Source: Deltaproteobacteria bacterium UBA7527
GTDB lineage: Bacteria > Desulfobacterota > Syntrophorhabdia > Syntrophorhabdales > Syntrophorhabdaceae
DNA length: 13,139 nt
Direction of reading: 5' to 3'
Assembly: GCA_002478225.1 (NCBI GenBank)
Contig: DLMV01000027.1
Coordinates: forward strand, 11,622 to 24,760
Both the position numbers and the translations under genes were made by a program. Position 1 is the stretch's first letter. Each line of letters starts with the position of its first letter. The notes beneath the pieces are model-generated. The model was not told the DNA's origin. It did not search any database and saw only the letters and a list, made by a program, of their open reading frames with translations. This document shows, piece by piece, positions 7,268-13,139 of this stretch.

Positions 7268-7841
7268 CTTGGGCGCCTCCTATTAATATGGTTTGACCCC
7301 TTGCCATCTGTAAGTCGCGATTTTCCATATATTTACGTGATTTCTCATATAGCAATTCGATCTGTCGCTGTATATTATCGTGCTCTCCGGGCTTTATTTC
7401 GCGTATTACCCTGCCGGGTGCGCCCATTACGAGAGAATTTGGAGGAATAAAAGCGCCTGCTGCTATAAAGCTTCCCGCACCTATTATTGAACCGGGAGAT
7501 ATCACTGCACCATCAAGAATAATGGCGCCGATCCCAACTAAGCTTCGTGATCCGATATGAGCACCATGTATCGTGGCCCCATGACTGATAAGCACCTCAT
7601 CCTCAATCTTTACCGGATATTCCTCGGGCGATTCAATGAATGCAAAGTCGGAGATAACGGCACGTCTGCCTATAATAATCTTCGAAGCGTCGGCGCGAAT
7701 GACCGTCATCGGCCAGATACTTGCGCCTTCATATATGACAACGTTACCAATAATACGCGCTGAGATGTCAACATATACCGTATCATGTATCGAAGGTATT
7801 TTACCGTCAAATCGAGTTACGAATGGAAAGGCGTTATTCAT
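7254..7841 (-). CDS. Gamma-carbonic-anhydrase-like hexapeptide-repeat protein (PaaY/YrdA type)
   Basis: The 195-residue protein is almost entirely left-handed beta-helix, with hexapeptide repeats from about residue 22 to 160 (ASIWPMTVIRAD, VLISHGATIHGAHIG, LVGIGAIILDGAVI, SIIGAGSFIAAGAFIPP, LVMGAPGRVIREI), plus a C-terminal helix. Such proteins form trimers with Zn sites between subunits; the family holds carbonic anhydrases and CoA-ester-related enzymes such as PaaY. Two ligand histidines are present (His87, His92). The first, usually VxH/VLH, reads FIE with Glu70, so the metal site is altered and carbonic anhydrase activity is doubtful. An upstream in-frame ATG at 7928 exists, but the ATG at 7841 has AAAGGAG with 8 nt spacing and gives the family's normal N-terminus. 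It overlaps the upstream Fe-S gene by 8 bp and the downstream PAS gene by 14 bp. A role in acyl-CoA metabolism is inferred from the operon only. Confidence 0.88.
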   Translation of the reverse strand: MNNAFPFVTRFDGKIPSIHDTVYVDISARIIGNVVIYEGASIWPMTVIRADASKIIIGRRAVISDFAFIESPEEYPVKIEDEVLISHGATIHGAHIGSRSLVGIGAIILDGAVISPGSIIGAGSFIAAGAFIPPNSLVMGAPGRVIREIKPGEHDNIQRQIELLYEKSRKYMENRDLQMARGQTILIGGAQDEKH

Positions 7842-9900
7842 TTGCCGCTCTCCTTTGTTCTTTATTGTGGGGCAGGACGCTGGCATCGTACAAGGCGACC
7901 ATCCCTTCCAGGAAGATCTCCCCCACATCCCTGACCTTTATGGCCTCCTGCATATTTCCTTCCTTCAGGCCGTCCTCGAACATGGTGATGCAGAAAGGAC
8001 AGCATGTGGCTATTATCGTGGGATCCTTTTCGAGGGCCTGCCTCGTTCGTTCCCTGTTCACTCTCGTTCCCGCATCTTCCTCAAGCCACATCCTGCCTCC
8101 GCCGGCGCCGCAGCAAAAACTGCTTTTCCCCTTATTGTCCATCTCCAGGGGTGCTCTGCCTGCGGCGCTTTCGATGACGTTCCTCGGTCCTTCGTAGATA
8201 TTGTTGTATCTTCCCAGATAACACGAGTCGTGGAAGACGATCCTTTCGCCTCTGAGCCTGTTGTTCGTCCTGAACAAGCCCCTTGCGAGCAGTTCCTGCA
8301 TTATCTGCGTATGATGGAACACCTCATGATCAGCGCCGTAATCCCGGTAATCATTCTTAAGTGTATTGAAGCAGTGAGGGCAGATCGTAATGATCTTCGT
8401 CACCCCGAGCTTCTTGAAAAGGCCAACGTTCCTTTCGGCCATCCTGTCAAAGGCATACTCGTTGCCCAGCCTTCTCACGGCATCCCCGCAGCACATCTCC
8501 TCTGTGCCGAGGATACCGTAAGGTACGCCGGCGTTATTGAGGATCTCGACAAATGATGAGATGACCTTCTTTGTTCGTGAATCGTATGATCCCAGACATC
8601 CGACATAGAGCAGGTATTGATGTCCCTCATCGGCCGAAAAATGGGGTGCTCCGAGGTTCTGCGCCCACTTGCCCCGCTCTGTCGGTGCAATGCCCCAGGG
8701 GTTCGACCTCTGCTCCATGTTCTCAAAGAACGGGATGAGCTCTTCCGGGAACTCCACTCTCTCCATCACGAGGTGTCTCCTCACCCCGATGATCTTGGGA
8801 AAGTGTTCTATCAGAACAGGGCAATGCTCCACACATGCCCCGCAGGTCGTGCATTCCCATATCGAATCCATGGTCATGCATGTATTGCCTTGACCTATCA
8901 ACGGCATCTCATTGTCCCAGACCTCCCCGGCCCTGCCGATCGTATCAAATGGCCTTGAGGCGAGAATGCGGCTTCCGTTCTCAAAAAGGTTCTTTTTGCC
9001 GTGGAGGATGACCTCCTTTGGGTTCAGCGCCTTACCCGAAATGCTGGCCGGGCATACCGACTGGCACCTGCCGCATTCCGTGCATGCCATGAAATCAAGC
9101 AGATCCTTCCATGTATATTGGGTTATCTTGGAGATCCCGAAGGAGTTATTTTTACTGAAGACTACCTTCGGCAAAGAACTGATAAAGGAAAGGCTCCGGA
9201 AAAAACAATTGGGAAGTGACGTTAGGATGTGAAGATGCTTGCTGTAGGGGATGAAATCGAGAAAGAAGAGGAAAAGCAGCGCATGGGCCCACCAGAACAC
9301 CTTCGAAAGAACAAAGAGGGTGGAAGGATCTGCTCCGTGAAGGAAAAGGCCCGATATCATAAGCGACACCGGCATGTAGTCCAAGGATTTTGCGTTGAGC
9401 CCGGCGGCAGCAACGTTCATCCCAAAATAGGCTATCATCAGCATGCCCACAGTCGATAATATCAAATATGCCTCGGTTGTCGCCTCTATGTAAGACGGCT
9501 TGAAGAAGGACCTCCTGACAAGCGCAGTTACCACAGCAAGCAACACTACCGCAGACATGATATCGGCAAGAAGATTCAGCGCCCGATAGGGGATATCTCC
9601 TATGAAATCAAGTGAGAATCTCGGAAAGACCCCTGAGATGACAAATTCCATGTTCACAAAGAACAATATGATAAAACCCCAGAACAGAAAGAAATGGTTC
9701 ATTCCAAAAGGCCTTTGGACAACGCGCCTCTGCAAAAAACCATAAACAAGCATTCCCTTGAACCTCTGCCATAAGCGGTCGAACCTGTCCTCCCACCTTC
9801 CAAGGAACATGAATGCAAGAAGGATGTACACTCTCCTGAGAAATACGATGAGAGAAACCGCCAGGAGCACTGCAAAAACAACCGATTCCATCGTCGTCAT
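7834..9900 (-). CDS. Membrane Fe-S oxidoreductase (HdrD/DUF224 type), probable ETF:menaquinone oxidoreductase
   Basis: The 688-residue protein has an N-terminal NarI/cytochrome-b-like membrane domain with about five helices (roughly 6-33, 69-90, 108-128, 143-166, 195-217). Likely haem histidines are His69, His206 and those in SKHLH (220-224). Two [4Fe-4S] motifs follow: Cys273/276/279/283 (CTECGRCQSVCP) and Cys350/353/356/360 (CTTCGACVEHCP). Two CCG domains close the protein: Cys435, CCG 470-472, CPHC 507-510, and Cys560, CCG 596-598, CCPFC 633-637, as in HdrB/HdrD and GlpC. Proteins of this build coded beside etfBA in syntrophic bacteria pass electrons from reduced ETF to (methyl)menaquinone. 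The ATG at 9900 has AAGGAG with 5 nt spacing; it lies 13 bp after etfA and overlaps the next gene by 8 bp. Domain assignment is firm; the quinone as acceptor is inferred from known relatives. Confidence 0.93.
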   Translation of the reverse strand: MTTMESVVFAVLLAVSLIVFLRRVYILLAFMFLGRWEDRFDRLWQRFKGMLVYGFLQRRVVQRPFGMNHFFLFWGFIILFFVNMEFVISGVFPRFSLDFIGDIPYRALNLLADIMSAVVLLAVVTALVRRSFFKPSYIEATTEAYLILSTVGMLMIAYFGMNVAAAGLNAKSLDYMPVSLMISGLFLHGADPSTLFVLSKVFWWAHALLFLFFLDFIPYSKHLHILTSLPNCFFRSLSFISSLPKVVFSKNNSFGISKITQYTWKDLLDFMACTECGRCQSVCPASISGKALNPKEVILHGKKNLFENGSRILASRPFDTIGRAGEVWDNEMPLIGQGNTCMTMDSIWECTTCGACVEHCPVLIEHFPKIIGVRRHLVMERVEFPEELIPFFENMEQRSNPWGIAPTERGKWAQNLGAPHFSADEGHQYLLYVGCLGSYDSRTKKVISSFVEILNNAGVPYGILGTEEMCCGDAVRRLGNEYAFDRMAERNVGLFKKLGVTKIITICPHCFNTLKNDYRDYGADHEVFHHTQIMQELLARGLFRTNNRLRGERIVFHDSCYLGRYNNIYEGPRNVIESAAGRAPLEMDNKGKSSFCCGAGGGRMWLEEDAGTRVNRERTRQALEKDPTIIATCCPFCITMFEDGLKEGNMQEAIKVRDVGEIFLEGMVALYDASVLPHNKEQRRAANE

Positions 9901-9913
9901 ATACGCTCCTTCT

Positions 9914-11395
9914 CTACGTCCCGGCAGCAGCCGGAGTGGACTTCTGCTTCAACGATTCAATAAGAGACGGCACTATCTCGAAGACATCGCCGACAATGCC
10001 CACATGCGCTACTTCGAATATGGGCGCATTCCTGTCCTTATTGATCGCAATAATATGCTCGGCGTTCTGCATGCCGACCAGATGCTGTATCGCCCCGGAG
10101 ATGCCGCACGCTATATAGAGCTTCGGTCTGACCGTCTTCCCCGTCTGGCCGACCTGCCTTTCCTGTGAAACCCATCCTGCGTCCACTGCGCAACGCGATG
10201 CTCCCAGCATCCCTCCAAGCATAGCCGCGAGCTCTTCCAGCATCACAAAATTCTTCTTCTCCAGCATTCCTTTGCCGCCGCTCACTATAATTTCCGACGT
10301 ACGGATATCGATGTCCGTTTCGGACCTTGTTGCCGTAACCTCAAGGATCTTCGTCGCAATGTCTTCTTCCCGCATGGTGATCGATTCCTGTATCAGATCA
10401 CCCGTCCTTCCTTCCATGTAGGGAGGAATGGGCATAACTTTGGGTCTCACCGAGGCCATCTGGGGGCGCGCCTGCTCCGTCAGTATTGTCGCCATCACGT
10501 TGCCGCCGAATGCCGGCCGCGTCTGCTCAAGGAGTCTTCTCTCTTTATCTATGCTTAGCCCCGTGCAATCGGCTGTAAGACCGGTATTTAACACAGTTGA
10601 GATCGCTCCCGCCAAGTCCCTCCCGAGCCCTGTCGCTCCGATCAAGACGACCTCGGGATGGTATTTTTTTGCAAGGTATACGAAACTATCCAGGTAAGGC
10701 TGCGTCCGGTAATGCTTCAGGATCGGGTTGTCGATTATGTAGACACTGTCTGCGCCATATCCAAAGGCCTCCATGACGAGATGTTCGACGTTATGGCCCA
10801 GGATCACCGCTGAAAGGCCTGTATCGAGATCAAGGGCAAGTTTTTTTCCAATCCCCAGCAACTCCCATGAGACCTGATTCGGTCTTCCATCGAGCTGTTC
10901 CACAAAGACCCATACGCCTTTCCATATCTCCTTCTTTGCTTCCCCTGTCACCGCTTTGCCGTCCTCATCCTCTTCAGAATGCTCCTGTTGTGCGCTGCCT
11001 TTAGGGTCGAATGCATCAAGGGCTCCGTTCGGACATGCCTCAATGCACTTCCGGCAGCCGGTGCATTTCTCGTGGTTGATTACCGGGGCGCCCTGCGTAT
11101 CGTACGTATCGTATTCTATCGCGTTCACGGGACAGACGGGTTTGCACTCTCCGCAACCGGTACACTTTTCGTTGCTTGCAACAGGGTAAAATACCTCGAA
11201 TGCCTCGGCGGGGCAGACCTTTACGCATTTTTTACACCCTATGCATTTCTCGTGGTTGATTACCGGGGCGCCCTGCGTATCGTACGTATCGTATTCTATC
11301 GCGTTCACGGGACACGCAGGCTCGCATCTGCCGCAGGCAATGCACTTGTCCATGATCAATCTGATCCTTGGGCGTAACTTTTTCTTCTTAGCCAT
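9914..11395 (-). CDS. etfA: Electron transfer flavoprotein alpha subunit with N-terminal four-cluster ferredoxin extension
   Basis: With EtfB this forms the FAD-carrying ETF that accepts electrons from acyl-CoA dehydrogenases. Residues 1-125 hold four CxxCxxCxxxC motifs: Cys18/21/24/28, 51/54/57/61, 78/81/84/88 and 111/114/117/121. These are two 2[4Fe-4S] ferredoxin modules spaced exactly 60 residues apart. An acidic linker (about 133-155) leads to the EtfA N-terminal domain (about 157-350) and the FAD domain (about 365-480) with VSGGKGM, GASRCAVDAGW, QVGQTGKTVRP, GISGAIQHLVG, AINKD and VGIVGD. EtfA proteins with one such ferredoxin module are known; two are unusual, and the 73-bp identical DNA repeat shows the second is a recent copy or recently homogenised. 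The ATG at 11395 follows GGGAG and overlaps the etfB end by 8 bp. The clusters would extend the electron path, probably toward the membrane Fe-S protein encoded next. Confidence 0.95.
   Translation of the reverse strand: MAKKKKLRPRIRLIMDKCIACGRCEPACPVNAIEYDTYDTQGAPVINHEKCIGCKKCVKVCPAEAFEVFYPVASNEKCTGCGECKPVCPVNAIEYDTYDTQGAPVINHEKCTGCRKCIEACPNGALDAFDPKGSAQQEHSEEDEDGKAVTGEAKKEIWKGVWVFVEQLDGRPNQVSWELLGIGKKLALDLDTGLSAVILGHNVEHLVMEAFGYGADSVYIIDNPILKHYRTQPYLDSFVYLAKKYHPEVVLIGATGLGRDLAGAISTVLNTGLTADCTGLSIDKERRLLEQTRPAFGGNVMATILTEQARPQMASVRPKVMPIPPYMEGRTGDLIQESITMREEDIATKILEVTATRSETDIDIRTSEIIVSGGKGMLEKKNFVMLEELAAMLGGMLGASRCAVDAGWVSQERQVGQTGKTVRPKLYIACGISGAIQHLVGMQNAEHIIAINKDRNAPIFEVAHVGIVGDVFEIVPSLIESLKQKSTPAAAGT
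11062..11134. repeat. 73-bp perfect direct repeat, copy 1 (inside etfA)
   Basis: Identical base for base to 11242-11314, offset 180 bp (60 codons). It encodes the stretch from Cys88 (CPVNAIEYDTYDTQG...) to the first base after the Cys111 codon of EtfA. Flanking sequence that codes for the other cluster halves has diverged in both base and amino-acid sequence. Confidence 0.97.
11242..11314. repeat. 73-bp perfect direct repeat, copy 2 (inside etfA)
   Basis: Partner of 11062-11134, covering Cys28 to Cys51 of EtfA. Sharp borders of identity within two homologous modules point to a recent duplication or gene conversion rather than selection on the protein alone, since synonymous positions are also identical. 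Confidence 0.97.
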
Positions 11396-12209
11396 GATCG
11401 ACTCCCGTCAGTTTCCATTCGGCGAGCTTTCCCACGATCACGTCAACCAGCTCCTGATGCCCGTTGCCGTTCCCTGTGTAGATCTCTCCTTTTTGCGCTT
11501 CCGGCGCAAAGATGCGCTTTACGGTTGTTGCAGACCCTTTAAGCCCTATAGTATCGGCATCCAGCCTCATTGAATAATTGTTCCATACAGGGATGGGTAT
11601 CTCCTCTGCATATAATCTCCTTGGGACCGAGGGATATCTCGGTCTGTTGGCGTCCCTTTCGATCGTAAGCAGGGCAGGCCAGCGCGCCTCGACGACCTCG
11701 TGCCATTCATCGGTCTTCCTTCTCGCCAATATCTTTCTTTCTTCGACATTTACGGATATGATCCTATCGACCAGCGTGACCTGTGTATATCCAAGGCGGG
11801 TGGCAATCCCCGGACCGACCTGCGCGGTATCGCCGTCGATTGTCTGCCTTCCGCACAGCACGAGGTCAACGGTATTCGCTTTGGAAAGCTCTGCGATGGC
11901 GTGGGCAAGGACCTTGCTTGTGGCAAGGGTGTCAGCGCCGCCAAAGGCCCTGTCGCTTAACAGGATCCCCTCATCCGCCCCCATCGCTATCGCCTTGCGT
12001 ATCACCGCATCTGCCATCGGCGGGCCCATCGAGATGATCGTGACCTTTGCACCATAATTGTCTTTGATCTTCAGAGCTTCCTCAACGGCAGGGCTGTCAA
12101 AGGGGTTCGTGATGAACGGAATGCCTTCCCTCACCAGCGTGTTTGTGACGGGGTCTATCTTGACCTGCGTCGTATCCGGCACCATCTTCACACAAACAAT
12201 GACGTGCAT
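11388..12209 (-). CDS. etfB: Electron transfer flavoprotein beta subunit
   Basis: EtfB is the nucleotide-binding (AMP or second FAD) subunit of the ETF heterodimer and the docking side for acyl-CoA dehydrogenases. The 273-residue protein opens with MHVIVCVKMVPDTTQVKID and has NPFDSPAVEEALKIKD. The ETF-beta signature CGRQTIDGDTAQVGP is at about 119-133 and ALLTIERDANRPRYPS lies further on. Start choice: an in-frame GTG at 12215 sits only 1 nt from GAGAGG, whereas the ATG at 12209 has 7 nt spacing (GAGAGG at 12222-12217) and gives the family's usual N-terminus. It is the first gene of the five-gene operon and overlaps etfA by 8 bp. Whether this ETF is bifurcating cannot be decided here; the partner membrane Fe-S protein suggests a non-bifurcating, quinone-linked type. 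Confidence 0.96.
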   Translation of the reverse strand: MHVIVCVKMVPDTTQVKIDPVTNTLVREGIPFITNPFDSPAVEEALKIKDNYGAKVTIISMGPPMADAVIRKAIAMGADEGILLSDRAFGGADTLATSKVLAHAIAELSKANTVDLVLCGRQTIDGDTAQVGPGIATRLGYTQVTLVDRIISVNVEERKILARRKTDEWHEVVEARWPALLTIERDANRPRYPSVPRRLYAEEIPIPVWNNYSMRLDADTIGLKGSATTVKRIFAPEAQKGEIYTGNGNGHQELVDVIVGKLAEWKLTGVDHG

Positions 12210-12249
12210 TATCACACCTCTCTTTCGCTTCTTGAGCGGCCTTTATGAT

Positions 12250-12266
12250 GAATAGATATCCTATTC
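12250..12266. promoter_or_regulatory. Dyad GAATAG-ATATC-CTATTC upstream of etfB
   Basis: A perfect 6-bp inverted repeat with a 5-bp centre lies 41 bp before the etfB start, within the transcribed leader. An 8-bp stretch AATAGATA recurs at 12330-12337, and AGAACA/TGTTCT (12294-12299, 12318-12323) form another loose dyad. These may be regulator sites or leader RNA structure; function unknown. Confidence 0.25.
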
Positions 12267-12393
12267 GCTGTTTTCTCCAAGCTTGTGCAATTTAGAACAC
12301 AACATGTACTATCCGAATGTTCTGTGAGGAATAGATAAAGCTTCATAATATCAAGGTGTTTTTGGATATTGCGGTACACTGTTGTAATGCTTA

Positions 12394-12424
12394 ATTTATG
12401 CATGAAAAATTATTGTTGACAATA
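12394..12424 (-). promoter_or_regulatory. Probable etf operon promoter with GntR-like palindrome
   Basis: On the minus strand TTGTCA (12422-12417) is followed by a 16- or 17-bp spacer and CATAAA/ATAAAT (12400-12394), a plausible sigma-70 promoter leaving a leader of about 180 nt before etfB. Overlapping the -35, TATTGT-TG-ACAATA (12411-12424) is a 6-bp perfect palindrome with a 2-bp centre. Its core ATTGT-NN-ACAAT matches the operator form of several FCD-type GntR regulators (for example VanR boxes). The rest of the AT-rich interval 12210-12503 holds no convincing gene. Confidence 0.45.
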
Positions 12425-12503
12425 TCAATAATATACCTATTTATTTACTATGTTATTATGATATTTAGTTTTGCAGTGCGTACCCCATTGATAAGGCCTT
12501 TTG

Positions 12504-13060
12504 TCATGCCTCTGCGTCGATAATTATTTTGTTCCAAGATGTTAGACTTCTATTGTTAATTTTTTCGTTGATTTTGTGAAACTTGTAACTTATTGCTCGG
12601 TTTATCTTCTTTTTTAATAGAAACAGTCTCCTTCCTGATAATGTTCCTTTTTGCTGCTTTCCCTGCCTCTTGGGCCTTCCCCTTTTTGTCAAGGTGTTCT
12701 CTAACAAGTGTTCATTTTCGCTTATAGCTGTCGTTACTTCTAAGAATTGTTTGCGCGGAATTATGCCTTCCTCTGCCTCCGGTCCAGAAAACAGAAGATA
12801 TGCATCATAATTTTGACACCCGTCGATCCACTTGACCTTAATTTTTTGCCCAGCACCGTATCTCAATTGAACATATCTAGCGACTGGCAATATTTCTTTG
12901 ATGAGTTTTTTCTCAAGCGCTTCTTTCCTCAGCCTGAGTCGTTTAATACCATCTTGGCTACCCCTTATTTTTCAAAAAGTTTGTAAACCTTCCTACAAAA
13001 TATAAGGCCATCTAATAGTCTCCCATCTATTTCAATGAATTTGTGCATCATAACAGCCAT
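12504..13060 (-). pseudogene. Hypothetical protein gene, frameshifted at an oligo-A run
   Basis: A first frame starts at ATG 13060 (MAVMMHKFIEIDGRLLDGL...RKVYKLFEK, 31 codons) and stops at TAA 12967-12965. The following frame is open from 12971 to the stop at 12504 but has no ATG (only TTG at 12890 and other rare starts). It continues sensibly as IRGSQDGIKRLRLRKEALEK, then LPVARYVQLRYGAGQ and KVKWIDGCQNYDAYLLFSG. Adding one A to the AAAAA run at 12972-12968 joins the two exactly (LFEK+IRGSQDG), giving about 185 codons. The C-terminal third is very Lys/Arg-rich and AT-rich, unlike the neighbouring genes. I cannot name the family. It could be a decayed gene, a sequencing error in a homopolymer, or, less likely, a programmed -1 slip. 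Confidence 0.55.
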
Positions 13061-13139
13061 GCAACCTACTTCTCATTGATACTTGTTATTGAGTCTTGCA
13101 TGTAGTCCTGCCGTCTCTGACCTGTCCCCCGAATTTAGT
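13061..13139. other. Right-edge non-coding sequence, possible mobile-element border
   Basis: No gene is visible here. The last bases contain CTGTCCCCCGAATTTAGT (minus strand ACTAAATTCGGGGGACAG). Similar GGGGGACA-type stretches are often seen beside REP-associated (IS200-like) transposase genes, so an element may begin beyond the edge. Nothing more can be supported from this window. Confidence 0.25.

Noticed and set aside
7636..8556. 306-codon plus-strand ORF
   Set aside because: Antisense to the Fe-S oxidoreductase and hexapeptide genes, both with firm motifs; the open frame reflects their codon usage.
11062..11314. Possible CRISPR or tandem-repeat array
   Set aside because: Only two copies, in frame within etfA and encoding ferredoxin motifs; no spacers or further units.
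10979..11377. Plus-strand ORF with repeated residues opposite etfA
   Set aside because: The repeat in it is the shadow of the 73-bp direct repeat in etfA.
12212..12403. 63-codon minus-strand ORF before etfB (MHKLSITTVYRN...)
   Set aside because: No ribosome binding site, start codon lying at the probable -10 region, no recognisable similarity; more likely untranslated leader.
12416..12445. Plus-strand TTGACA with AT-rich -10-like sequence
   Set aside because: No plus-strand gene follows; the hexamer is better explained as half of the palindrome at the minus-strand promoter.

Overview
The window looks like a chromosomal segment from an anaerobic, probably syntrophic or fatty-acid/aromatic-oxidising bacterium of the Desulfobacterota (former Deltaproteobacteria, Syntrophus/Syntrophorhabdus-like). 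This assignment is inferred from gene content, not from a database match. The main pointers are an ETF pair next to a membrane-bound HdrD/DUF224-type Fe-S oxidoreductase, a ferredoxin-fused EtfA, ThyX instead of ThyA, and long multi-PAS regulators ending in a LuxR-type helix-turn-helix.

Left block (1-3000). The plus strand carries the 3' part of metE (cobalamin-independent methionine synthase). Its reading frame is open through the left edge, so the gene is cut by the window and does not start at the internal TTG. It converges, with only 5 bp between stop codons, on a minus-strand unit gntR-thyX. Upstream of gntR lies a clear cobalamin (B12) riboswitch of about 160 nt, reading toward gntR-thyX. 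Between the aptamer and gntR are a Shine-Dalgarno-sequestering hairpin, a six-codon ORF with an excellent ribosome binding site, and a second hairpin. The loop of that second hairpin is perfectly complementary over 7 nt to an internal loop segment of the aptamer. B12 therefore seems to control a GntR/FCD regulator plus thymidylate synthase, beside the B12-independent methionine synthase.

Middle block (3000-5560). A single-gene unit encodes an 801-residue five-PAS/LuxR-type transcription factor. It has its own near-consensus sigma-70 promoter and a rho-independent terminator that starts at its stop codon.

Right block (5560-12480). A compact five-gene minus-strand operon runs etfB - etfA (with four [4Fe-4S] motifs) - membrane Fe-S oxidoreductase - gamma-carbonic-anhydrase-like hexapeptide protein - PAS-only protein. 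Adjacent genes overlap by 8-14 bp or are 13 bp apart. The first three genes are expected to carry electrons from acyl-CoA dehydrogenases through ETF to membrane quinone. The last two have no assigned role, and both have oddities: a lost zinc-ligand histidine, and no output domain. An AT-rich 290-bp upstream region holds a probable promoter with an ATTGT-NN-ACAAT palindrome of the kind bound by GntR/FCD regulators.

Right edge (12500-13139). AT-rich sequence contains a frameshifted hypothetical gene, in which restoring one A in an A5 run rejoins a frame of about 185 codons. It ends in a GTCCCCCGAATTT stretch that may be the edge of a mobile or REP-like element. No tRNA, rRNA, CRISPR array or complete insertion sequence was seen.
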